64,000 nucleotides of DNA. Source: Microstegium vimineum (lineage: Eukaryota > Streptophyta > Magnoliopsida > Poales > Poaceae). The translations under genes were made by a program, and so were the position numbers. The stretch lies in the NCBI GenBank assembly GCA_022036555.1, contig CM039129.1, forward strand, positions 37,292,051 through 37,356,050. The letters run 5' to 3'. Shown piece by piece: positions 1-10,495 of this stretch. Under the pieces are notes generated by a model that saw nothing but the letters and a program-made list of their open reading frames with translations, ran no database searches and had not been told where the DNA came from. The first letter of the stretch is position 1, and every line of letters starts with the position of its first letter.

Positions 1-75
1 TTTTATTTTACTTCGGAATGAATGTTGGACGGTTGTCGACGTCGGCGAAGGAGCAACCTTTCAACGACATTAGCG

Positions 76-690
76 GGGCAGTTCGTGGCGGCGGAGCCTC
101 CCTCGGGTTGCGTCGTCCAGGCGGCAGCGCGTACGGAGCGTCGAGTGGCGGCGTCAAGGCGATGTACGACGCGTCCAGCAGCGCGTGCGTCCGGCGGCGG
201 AGCCTCCGGATGGCTGCGGCGGCGGAGCCTCCGGATGGCTGCGGCGGTGTCGCCGTGGTCCGGCGGTGCCGAGCAGGGCAGTTCGTGGCGGCGGAGCCTC
301 CCTCGAGCTGCGTCGTCCAGGCGGCAGCGCGTACGGAGCGTCGAGTGGCGGTGTCAAAGCGATGTACGACGCGTCCAGCAGCGCGTGCATCCGGCGGCAG
401 AGCCTCCGGATGGCTGCGGCGGCGTCGCCGTGGTCCGGCGGTGCCAAGCGGGGCAGTTCGTGGCGGCGGAGCCTCCCTCGGGCTGCGTCGTCCAGGCGGC
501 GGCGCGTACGGAACGTCGAGTGGCGGCGTCAAGGCAATGTACGACGCGTCCAGCAGCGCGTGCGTCCGGCGGCGGCGTCGCCGTGGTCCGGCACCGTCGA
601 GCGGGGCAGTTCGTGGCGACAGAGCCTCCCTCGGGCTGCGTCGTCTAGACGGCAGCGCGTACGAAGCGTCGAGTGGCATGGTGTTTTATT
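76..690. repeat. GC-rich tandem repeat array, about 3.5 units
   Basis: The block GGGCAGTTCGTGGCG followed by GGAGCCTCCCTCG recurs with its GTTCG starting near 81, 281, 456 and 609, so spacing shrinks from 200 to 175 to 153 bp. Length variation comes from gain or loss of short inner modules around GGAGCCTCCGGATGGCTGCGG. Because the array lacks A/T-rich stops, long open frames run through it on both strands, but none has a recognisable domain and the unit length is not constant modulo 3. It looks like a non-coding minisatellite or an internally repeated part of a transposon. It may continue left of the window. Confidence 0.75.
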
Positions 691-1696
691 TATTAATTTA
701 TTTAGTAAATTATTAAGTTTAGAAAAATCAACAGTCCAGATTTGATTTAAGATATTACCTCATGCGAGGTAACCGGAGTACCTGAGCATTGACCAACTAA
801 CTTTGCAAGACACTATGTGTATTTTTGAATATCCAATTAGTTTGAAATCTTGTGATTAACTATAGTGGACCTTCTTGCATCACATACTGTATAAAAGTCA
901 TGAATCTAAATTTAATTTTTAAAATTCATTCTTGTTAAATGTAAAATATTTTTTGTCCTTAAGTTCAAACTCTTAGGTTCATTGTGTGTTTTATTAACTC
1001 TTTTTTTGCACCATTTTGAAATAAAGATTTTAGGTCATAGAGTCCGTTCTTAAATACTACAATTGAATAAGCATGAAACCCAAACCTTGTCATTTAAGAT
1101 AAATGATAAAGTGAGAAGTGAGATCTCAAATGGGTGTAGCGGTTTGAGAGGATATTTAATTTTCTAATAGTGAGATGACAATTGGGTTACATGAATTATC
1201 TATCTAATAGGAGTATTTGGGTAATTGATGCAAATTTAGGTTTCTTTTATATCATGTTTCTTAATGGCATATGTGTGTAGTTTAAATAGTCATGATTTAC
1301 TTTATGTTATTTTACGCAATACTAGGAGTGGGTAACTATCTAGAAAATATAATAGATCCAATAGCTATTATTATCGACAATTGTGATCATCTTTAAAAAA
1401 GATTTTCATATACATCTTTTACTAAATCAACCGTCCTTGGATTTGGTTGACTTAGTCAATTATTTCTATAAATTATGCTATTTTTATGGACAGTTGGCAT
1501 AAGATACCGCTCCTAAAACTATAATTTGTAGAGGGCGGTTGTGTTAACTCAACCTTTTTGAAAATAGGTTTGGAGGCGAGCTTTGAAAATTGATTTCTAG
1601 GGTCTCCCTAAACTTTTTTTTTCATTATTTCTCCGGATTGAACATTTGCACATGATATCTCCCTCATGTAATTTTTCACACGTATCGTATCTGGTC
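691..1696. other. AT-rich intergenic DNA
   Basis: About 1 kb of AT-rich sequence with no open frame of note, no clear terminal repeats and no recognisable gene. Nothing else could be supported here. Confidence 0.6.
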
Positions 1697-2530
1697 AATA
1701 GAAATGGAGAATAGTTATACACCACATAAGCGATCTGCACGCGAAGGGGTACGCACACGAGGGCGCGGCCAGGCCGCCGCCGCCGCCTGACCCCTGTTCC
1801 TCCCACTTCCGGCCTCCTGCCGGTGGAGAGGAGGAACGGGGGTCCATCGTTTTGAGTTGATCTACTGTTTTTACTAGAGTCTGAGTCGAGTCTAGGTCTA
1901 GAGTTTGCTCGCCGTCGATTTTCGACGGCGGAGTTTTGTTTTGCCGGAGGAGTGTGGCTTCTTCGCGGCTTGTTTTTCCTGGCGACGCCGGCGATGCGGA
2001 AGCGGCGGCGGCGCAGCGGAATAATTTCTTCCAGCCTCTTCCGTTCTCCGATGGCGATCTACTCCAACGTCAACGGAGAGGCTGGGCAGATCTCTCGTGG
2101 AGTCGAGAGCCGGCACATCGTTGTCTTCTTCAGATGATGATGTTGTTGACCCTGTTAATCTCGAGGAATATGTTCTTTGGTGGAAACCTGAGCTCTGCTC
2201 GGGTTGCCGGCGATGGAATCAAAGGATGCGTCGTGGATACATGAGTTGGCCGATGCGCCTGGGAGGCAACGTCAGCTTATTCGCCTAGAAGTAAGTCCTC
2301 CTCTGCGGCCTCCACCCTGTGGAGTTTGGCTCTGGTGCCTGACGACGATTGGTATACGGTTTTGATGGCGGTGACGGATGGATCTCTGAAGGCTTCGAGA
2401 AAGATGAACAAGAGTTGTGAACTTCTTTGTAATTTTCTTTTTCTTTGGAGTCCTGTCTGCAAAAGGACTGATGCAATTACACTAAGATGAATACATGTTT
2501 CTTCTAAAAAAAAATAGAAATGGAGAATAG
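1697..2530 (+). mobile_element. Non-LTR retroposed element with 18-bp TSD
   Basis: The 18-mer AATAGAAATGGAGAATAG occurs at 1697-1714 and again at 2513-2530, immediately after a run of nine A residues. A long direct repeat joined to an A-tail is the mark of target-primed reverse transcription, so the inserted body is 1715-2512 (798 bp, plus orientation). The body begins GC-rich, with a CCGTCGATTTTCGACGG palindrome near 1913, and becomes T/A-rich towards the tail. It contains only short frames and no reverse transcriptase. It could be a 5'-truncated or non-autonomous LINE, a SINE-like element or a retroposed transcript. The insertion mechanism is well supported; the family is not. Confidence 0.8.
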
Positions 2531-3156
2531 CAACAAAGCTAAAAGCTTTTGGAATAGGTAAGTTCGGTTCATGGCTTAGCCAAGTGTGGTGCGTCATATA
2601 ATTTTGTGTGGATTTTGGTTTTTGGAGGCGCCAGCTGGGACAAAAAAAAAGAAAGTTGGTGTGGCAGTAGGATGATACTACAGGGCACAAGCATTATGAT
2701 TCCCAGCTTTTGTAACCTCTTGCTATATATAAACTGGACTGGAAACCACATTTTGGAGCTTCCCGTTTATATTATCATCACAAGCGAGCACAAAAAGATA
2801 TTGAACAACATGTCGCCTAGTTCAGGTAGAGCAAAATCTGGTTGCATGAAACCTGAAAACCCACTACAACAGCTTCCACTTCAGCTTTCCCTGGCGGCAC
2901 GAGGCTGGCTGACTGACTGTCTGTCCAGCCCAGAAAAAACACCTGCTCATCAGGAAAGCTAGCTCATGGCCCAACTCCTTTGATCTGCTTGCAGCATCTT
3001 CTCTTTCTCTGTGATAAGTACGTACAAATCTGATGGCCATTTAGTTGTGATCATGCCGTGTCTATGTCATCATTGCTGCTCCTTCTTGCTGCCTGTTGTT
3101 CAGGAAAGAATCAATGCGATTTGCAGTTGGTCATAGTAGTTTCAGAGCGATTCAAT
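2531..3156 (-). other. 3' flank and probable 3' UTR of the CDK-like kinase gene
   Basis: This lies directly downstream of the kinase stop codon on the minus strand. There is no independent open frame of note. The part nearest the stop (about 2900-3156) is the likely 3' untranslated region, but no polyadenylation site could be fixed. Confidence 0.5.
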
Positions 3157-5618
3157 TCAACCAGTGTGTGCATCAGTAAGCAAGGCACCTTTCTTGAACC
3201 ATGACCGGCGACCAGCTTGCCGGATTTGCTGCTCGTGGTTGTGCAGGAGCTCGTCGATGCGCCGGGGCTGTGACAGCAGTGGCCCTGAGTAGTCCACCCT
3301 GTGCACCTTCCCCTTGTACATCTGAAAACAATAATGAAATTTCAGTATCAAGGAGAAAACACTGCAAATTTGCAATGCTTCTGAGTTGTGAGAGGGTGTG
3401 GTACCTTTCCAGTCTTGAGCTGCTTTGCATCAAGTGTGTGCCTGAACCTGCTGTTGTAAGCTTCGGAGGCGCTGAAGGCGTCAGCGACCTGTGCCCACTG
3501 CTTGATCATCTCTTGCTTCTCCACCTCGTATGGTGCCGGTGCCGCCGCTGTTGTGGCGGCGGCGGAGGTGGTTCTTGCTCCGTCTCCTCCTCCTCCTTTG
3601 TTGTTGTTGGAGCCGTTCCGCTTCGTCACAGCGGCTGCCGCCGTCGTGGGCTTCTTGGCCCAGGCGAAGCCGGTGGACGCGGCGAGCTGCACGGGGCCGG
3701 CGGACAGAGGGAGGCAGTCAGCGACACGGGGCGGCGGCTCCTTGAAGCTGCTGGACATGGGTCTATCGCATGGCGCCGCCACGTGGTCACCGTCGCCGTG
3801 GCGCTTGCTGATTGCCGGCACGGGCTCCAGGTCGACGAACAGCCGCGAGTCGCCGCCGTTCCTCGCCACCGCCGCCGCGCCGTTCTCGGCCACGACGGGC
3901 AGCGATTCCTGCACAGCAGTCAGGTCAGCGGTGAACGCTGAACAGAAGTAGAGAAGACGCAGGCGAACCAATGGCAGCGCACCTCGGCGTGGACGTGGCT
4001 CTGGTTCGTGTCCTGCATCTGCGTGCTCTTGTGCCCCCTCGACATCCGCTTCGCCGCCTCGCCGCCGCCTTGGCTCCGGAGGTTGCTCCTCCTGGCATGG
4101 CAATGGCAATGGCATCACTTGAGCATCGCATCGCAGTGCAGTGCTCTCAGGTGGGCATGCAATGGCCACGTACGTACGTACGTACCTTCTAGATTCTTCC
4201 CGGAACTTGGCGTCCATCTCCTTATTAGGCGTATACTTAGGCAGACTCGCCGGCTCGCACGCGTACGGCGCCGTCGTGAAGTACTCGGCGTCGAGAGCGG
4301 CGGCGGCAGTGCCACGAGCGACAGGGTCAAGGGAGAGGAGCGTATCAAGTAGACGAAACGCGTGTTCCGGCATGGACGACGCAGCGAACGTCTCCCGAAG
4401 GCGGCTGGGGTAAGGCAGGTGCGGTCGGAAGACAGCGGCTTGGGAGGAGAGACCCGAGCGGCGCCAGAATTCATCAGGCGGGGAGCCACAGAGCTTGAAG
4501 ATCTTATGGATCTGCTCCACCTCAGTGCGTCCCTGCAAGACAGGCCTGCGCGCGTGCATCTCCGCGAACACGCAGCCGGCGCTCCACAGGTCGACGGAAG
4601 GCTCGTACGCCGTGGCACCCAGTAGCAGCTCGGGAGGTCGGTACCACAGCGTCACCACCCGGCTTGTCAGCGGCGCCGCTGACGTCGACGATGGCGTGAA
4701 GAGGTTCGCTAGCCCGAAGTCCGCCACCTTTAGCTCCCCACCGTTGCTCAGTAGTAGGTTCGCGCACTTTATGTCCCTGTGCATCACCCCTCTCGAATGG
4801 CAGTGCGCTAGCCCTTCCATCAGCTGCTTCATGTAGCACTTGATCTGCACGCAGATCGACAGACATCATCAGGACATCAGGCAATTGGATTGGATGGTGA
4901 GGTGACGTCATGCTAGCTGCATGCAATTCTGAGTTGTGACAAGCTAAATAACGTGACGACGTACCTGGGGTTCGGAGAAGGTGACGTCGGAGGAGGAGTT
5001 GAGACCAGCGAGGTCATGGTCGAGGTACTCAAAGACGAGGTAGATAGAAGACGAAGAGCGAGAGGTGACGAGACCTTCAAGGCCGACGACGTTAGGGTGA
5101 CCACGGAGACGACGGAGGATAAGGATCTCCCTCGCCATGAACCGAACGCTCTCAGGCTCGAGGCTATCGAACCGGACCTTCTTGAGCGCCACAAGACGGC
5201 CCGTGGAAAGCTCCTTCGCCCGGAACACGCTGCTGTACGTGCCTTGCCCGACTTTCTCCAGCTTCTCGAAACTCTCGGCGCGGAGTGGCACCCACCCGTG
5301 CACGGCCTCGGCTGCCACCGAACTCAGCCACGTCGGCCACCCGGCTGCCAACTGTTCAACCTCCACGCAGCGCCGCTGGATGTTCCTCCCTAGCCGTGCC
5401 GTGGATGCCGTTGCTGACGTTTCCCTCCCTGACCGCCGCCGCCGCTCGTCGTCGTCGTCGAAGGTCTCTAGCCGCACGGGACGGCTCCATATTGAGAGCG
5501 CGGAGGAGGAGCCTAGGTCCACTGATGCTGATGCGCTCCGGGACATGTTGTAGGAGCATGATGACACGTCGTATGACGGCGAGGATACCGCCCCGTGCCT
5601 TGACGCCGTGCACCCCAT
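3157..5618 (-). CDS. CDC2-like / CDK-related serine/threonine protein kinase, 5 exons
   Basis: Exons on the minus strand are 5618-4965, 4844-4186, 4091-3983, 3908-3405 and 3321-3157. All introns are GT-AG with matching phase, giving 2091 nt (696 aa plus stop). The start MGCTASRHG was chosen because Gly2-Cys3 is an N-myristoylation/palmitoylation-type start seen in this plant subgroup, which would place the kinase at membranes. A low-complexity N-terminus is followed by the kinase domain from about residue 116: Gly loop VGQGTYSSV (123-131), Lys146 in VALKK, the SLEPESVRFMAREI helix in the PSTAIRE position, HRDIKCAN (240-247), DFG (260-262), then WYRPPELLLG. Basic RSN...KRMSRGHKSTQMQD and the conserved C-terminal HRVDYSGPLL...ELLHNHEQQI lie beyond the catalytic core. 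These features match plant CRK/IBS1-type CDK-like kinases. Substrate and cyclin partner cannot be read from sequence. Catalytic residues are intact, so it is probably functional. Confidence 0.93.
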
Positions 5619-5930
5619 GTCTGTCTGCGGCTGCCGCCTCCCCGCCGCGGGACGGCGGGCCAAGCACCTTCTTACGGCGGCTCCACGGAGGCGGCAGATC
5701 GGACCAACCCGGGAGACGGCCGGAAACAGAGGAGGGAGGAGCAAGAACAAGAGAGAGGAGGGAGGGAAGGGGACGGGAGGTTGTCCGTCTCCTCTCTCTC
5801 CTCCTCTGTTGTGTTCTGGCTCCCCTCCCCTGCGTCCACAAGCAAAGCAATGCGAGCAGCGGCTAAAGATAGCAAGGAAGGAGATGGCAGGCCGATTGCT
5901 CCAGCTGCCTCCCTCCCTTTAATTGGGTGG
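5619..5930 (-). promoter_or_regulatory. Probable 5' leader and proximal promoter of the CDK-like kinase
   Basis: Directly upstream of the kinase ATG on the minus strand, the sequence is rich in CTCC/CCTC tracts typical of a plant leader. The frame is open upstream of the chosen ATG as far as about 5750, but without another ATG before MGC. No convincing TATA box could be fixed, and the transcription start is unknown. Confidence 0.4.
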
Positions 5931-8527
5931 GACGGTGCTCAATCTGTCCTCCCCCTTTTGCTTTAATTCCTGCGCTGGTCTTGAGCTGGGGAGCAAGTGC
6001 ACTTCTCTGCTCTTTTCTTCTCATGGCCTGGCCTTCTAGACTCAATAACTATGGATGATAGAGGATTAGGGGCATTTGGTTAAGTGCAACAACCTCTCTA
6101 TGTCATGTCAGAGACCAAGGAAGAACAGGTGCATCAGATCCAAAAGAAAGAAAAAAAGCTGAAACTTTTGATAGTGTTTCGCATTAAATTTTTCAGATGA
6201 TTTTGCTGTGTGTGGAACTGGTTGGGAGTTTGTTGTTGTTATTTTTTTTTCTTTTGGGAAAAGAAAGGAGATACATGTGTGTGCCTGCAACTGCAATGCA
6301 ATGGTCAAAGAATACATTTGTTTGGGGGAGGGTACACGGGCAAAGGAAGGAAGGAGTTGTCGTCGAATTGAAGTGCGCGAGCAAGAACAGGGAGGCACAC
6401 CCAACGTGGTGTCCTGGTTTTGGGCGGGCAAGTGTTCATGTGATAATATTTATGTCACACTAGGGCAGTATGTATGGGCATGCTGTACTAGCCGTTTGTA
6501 TTTAAATACCCTACCACCACCACCTTATTCTCTCCTCCTCCTTCAATTGTTAAAATTTGGAGTCTTTATGGTTTAGTGCTGTTTTGTGATGATGTGGTTG
6601 ATGAAAAGGATTAGCACATGAGCAAAGGTGGTTTGTTTAGGAGGAACATGACATCAAGTGGTTAACAAAAACAACCATAATAAAACATGATAAGGTAGCA
6701 ACCTAGTAACACTTTTTCAGTGGTATTTTTTTTTCTTCTCGCTTTCAGTTTTCGCGTGTCTGGAGAAAGGGATATATGCTCACACAATGTGTATGGTTGT
6801 TGGTTGCCCCACCCCCACCAATCCCATTTTTTTTTTCATGAGATTCAAATGGGAGGACACGGCGTATGGGAGGGAATGTTTGACTATTGTGTGATTATGG
6901 ACATTTAGTGAGAATGTTTATGATAGGGACCGTTGTTGTTCGATGCTGAGTTAAGCTTGGGTCCCCATTTTGTTTGCTAGATTTATGTTTGTTTGTTTCC
7001 ATGTCTGTGGACTGTGCACCTTGTACTATTTCAGAATTATTTGATCACAGGGACAGGGATTGGCTAAAGTGAATTAAAGTTTTTTTTTACCTTAAAAAAT
7101 GTCTCGGTATTCCATTATTTTCCTCTTTTGAACAGTATATATCTGTGTATTCCAAATAAGATCTGAAATTTATGGGAAGCTCACGGTACTACACAATGCA
7201 GTGCACGCTCAACTAGGAGTGAATCATGATGAATGCATTGCAAGGACTCCACTCCATGCAGGTTGTGGTTGGTTAGCTAGCCAGGCAAGGCAGTTCATCT
7301 TCATTCTTTCTGTAGAAAAAAAAGGAATGCATTTGGCCTTGACTGCCACTTACAGTCTCGTCCTTGCCTCCCATGCCTTGCAGAAAGGTACATAGTAATT
7401 GGCCCCGTTGTCATATACTACTGCATAGTGGTGTACTACATAGGACCAGACAGTGACTCATCCATTGAGAAATTTCTCGCAGAAAAAATAAAAAAGAGAG
7501 GAAAAGGCGCGCGAGAGGGAAAAGAAATTCAGCAAGGCGAAAGTCCACTCATTGTAGTTAGTGGTTTGGCAATCCTTTTGAGGAGGAGGTCTCCTCTTTT
7601 GTGGTTTGTGTTATGTGCCTGCTGTTCTTGCTCTAAGCACAATATTGTGTCTTTTTGAGAAGTGGAGGTGGTGAACAGAGACTGACAGATGGATCCGGCT
7701 AAACTGCAGATGATGGGGTCCAATTGTCTGTCACAGTATGTAAAGGAATTCCTTAAAGAGATCATCACTCGTACAAGTGCCTTTTTGTGCACCGTGGATC
7801 CATCCATTCGGCAATTGCATGGGGGGAGATAGGATCATAGGATGATCTTTCCTGCTTTGTGCCATGCTTTGGTGCTCACATATCTTTGCTTGCAACCTTT
7901 GACGCAAGAATTGAGTGTCTGTAATAACTATTGTACTGAACCATCACCGTTTACCATGTCAAAAATAGAAATTTCTATGCATCTTAGTACTGAAAAATCC
8001 AAAATTTATCACTGATTTTATTTTTTGTGACGCATTGTGCTTCTTGTAGGCACTTTCAAAAAAAACAATGCAAACTGAGGACTCTAAGAATTTAACAGAG
8101 AAGCGAAAGAAAATAACCATCAGAGAAACTTACACCAAAACCATTAATCAAATCTGTAACAAGAAGACTGTGGAGACATGGAAACATTTTTTTTCAGATG
8201 CATGCTTCCAGGTTTATGCTCCCTTTCTCAATTACTCAACAAATCGTATCACTGAGCAAACAAGAAAGAGTGCTGATGCAACAGGCTAGCTCTAGCACTC
8301 TGTACGTGCCTTTGCGTGGGCCCATTATTACTCTACGGGCCTTGCTTAAAACCCTTGGTTAATCACAATTCACAGACCGTGTGCGTCCATGAATGCTGCA
8401 ATCAGTGTAGCGTAGCACAAGGTTGGCAGCGGAAGCAACCGTATCCAGCGCAGGCATTTGCAGGCTTCGTTACAAACCTGAGCATTGGTCATTGGGATAA
8501 TACTATATTTGACTGATCCTATATTCA
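5931..8527. other. Intergenic region, no gene seen
   Basis: About 2.6 kb between divergent repeats and genes, with many T-runs and no open frame above about 120 codons that resembles a protein family. A weak inverted match, GATGGATCC near 7689 and GGATCCATCC near 7795, was the only local structure noticed. Upstream regulatory sequence of the kinase may lie at the left end. Confidence 0.5.
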
Positions 8528-8604
8528 TCTCTTGTCGACAAATTTCTTCTGAAGAAACTTTGATTAATCTCTCGTCGATAAATTTCTTCTGAACAAACTT
8601 TGAT
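8528..8604. repeat. Tandem duplication, 40-bp unit
   Basis: TCTCTTGTCGACAAATTTCT at 8528 is repeated at 8568 as TCTCTCGTCGATAAATTTCT, each followed by TCTGAA(G/C)AAACTTTGAT. There are two units with a period of 40 bp and only a few differences, so this is a recent local duplication. Confidence 0.85.
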
Positions 8605-9534
8605 GGTCTTATATATTAGAATTTATATAGGCTAGTGCCCCAAAACGCATATGCAGAAATTCTAATAAATTTTAAAGATAGATTACCTATGTCTCTAACG
8701 GGTTTTAATATTTACAAGCCTACTATCAAAAGTGGAAGATGAGACATCAATTATTACCATATTGCTAGTTTATACGAAGACAAGGAGTTTTTCTCCCTAT
8801 ATATACCAACCTTGTCTAAGAAAGACACAAAATTACTACATGAGAATCTTCTAGGTTTAGGACTTCCTAAGGTAGATTAGATTTTTTCTGGCAGCTGCTG
8901 GTGTTTCTTCACCATAGATTGCCTTCATGCCAACGACAACTGATGCTATGGTACTGCTTCGATCAGTCGTCAACAGCATCTCTCCATCGGCCGTGATGAC
9001 AAATCAACTCGATCATTGCTGTATGGATTGTTGCTACATCAAATCATTGCACTACGTTAAGTTACTATACATTGCATAAGCCAAGTTTGATTACACCAAC
9101 ATAGCTCAATCAGACTGGAGTAACAGCATCGCCGGTGCCCCGGCACCGGTCATGTTTAAGGGTACAATTTACTACGCCACTCTATTATAGTTTATTCTGT
9201 TACTACTAGTAGTAGTTGTTTGTCTATACACTAATTTTTTAGAATATACCCAATGGCATCATTGTGTTGTATATTTTTTATTTTGTAACACGTGCTAGGC
9301 TACTGCAATATGTCTGCACTAGATATTGTAGGTTTTCGTTGACTCGTGCCCTTACTTGAATGCTCTGCAACTGCAAAGCATCGAGATGCTTGAGAAATAG
9401 TGAGAAAATAAATGAGTTTATTTCCTCTTTTTCGGAGTAAATACCAAATTGAAAATCGAAACGTAATGGCCCAACTAAGCCTATTAATGGGCTGGGCTAG
9501 TTTTCCAAGGCACACTGGTCTAACCAAGCGCCGT
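8605..9534. other. Intergenic region
   Basis: No gene is recognisable. A short GC palindrome, GCCGGTGCCCCGGCACCGG, lies near 9132-9150. No terminal repeats were identified around it. Confidence 0.45.
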
Positions 9535-9670
9535 AAAAAGCCCTAGTGCATGTTTGCTGTTTGCTTGCTTAGTGCTTACCATGCTGGGACCTTTTTCAGA
9601 TTAAAAAAAAAAGCCCTAGTGCCTGTTTGCTGTTTGCTTACCATGCTGGGACCTTTTTCAGATTAAAAAA
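9535..9670. repeat. Tandem duplication, 73-bp unit
   Basis: AGCCCTAGTGC at 9539 recurs at 9612, each followed by a TGTTTGCTGTTTGCTT-type stretch and ending ACCATGCTGGGACCTTTTTC, AGATT and an A-run. The second unit lacks about 12 bp (a TTGCTTAGTGC stretch) and the A-runs differ in length. This suggests slippage or unequal exchange. Confidence 0.85.
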
Positions 9671-10495
9671 AAGCTTCCTCTCAAAAAAATGATAAAAAAA
9701 AGCTTTATTGAACGCAAGTCAATTCCACTCGGCGTTCATCGCACGTCCCTACTATTTGAGGACTTACTGGGGTCCTAGATAATAGGTTGTTAGGCTTTCA
9801 AATGTTAGTTTCATTAGTCTATAAACACATAAAAGTTGTAATCAAAATTACTCAAATGCTACTTGCAAAAAAAAAAGGGAAAACAATAAAAAAACTGACT
9901 AGTCAAAAGAGGAATAAGAAACGAAGAAATTTTATACAAAAAAAATGCACAGGAAAAATTCTAAGGTTCCAAAATAGGGGTTGAACGGCTGCCTCACTGT
10001 TCATTCCAGGACGGGAGACGTAGTGAAAATTAGCAAAAGTTGTAACGACCTACATCCCACAAATCGACAACATGTCCTGTATTTGGCATGAAAGTACTAA
10101 GAACGATCACTTTTTTTTAGACAAGGCAACAAAAGAACGATCACATAACATTAACAGTAACAAAACTAACTAAACCTGCTGCCTACCCAACATGACTACT
10201 CAGAGCATCATATCACACTGGCATGTCAGCCTGATCAACAATCAGATGCACTACGGAAAACAGAATTCTAACAAACTCATTGAAAGGCTAATTCTCCAGG
10301 TGCTCTTGTTTAGGATTAGAGTTCAAAGAGATGTACAAAATGTTTTGATCTGATCCAGATCTCAGGGACCCAAATTAGTGCTGAGAAGCATGTACAATTG
10401 TGACTGATTACTTTTAACCTACTAGTTCCCCAATTTCCCTCCAACTCGTCAGAAAAGAGTATGAATTATGACCAATTCTCATAGCTAAAACTCTC
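9671..10495 (-). other. 3' flank and probable 3' UTR of the DUF863 gene
   Basis: AT-rich DNA downstream of the DUF863 stop codon on the minus strand. There is no independent gene. Several poly-A runs occur at 9860-9960. The part closest to 10495 is the likely 3' untranslated region. Confidence 0.45.

Noticed and set aside
8..745. Several open frames of 180-230 codons on both strands
   Set aside because: All lie in the GC-rich tandem array; unit lengths are not multiples of 3, the frames overlap on both strands, and no domain is visible.
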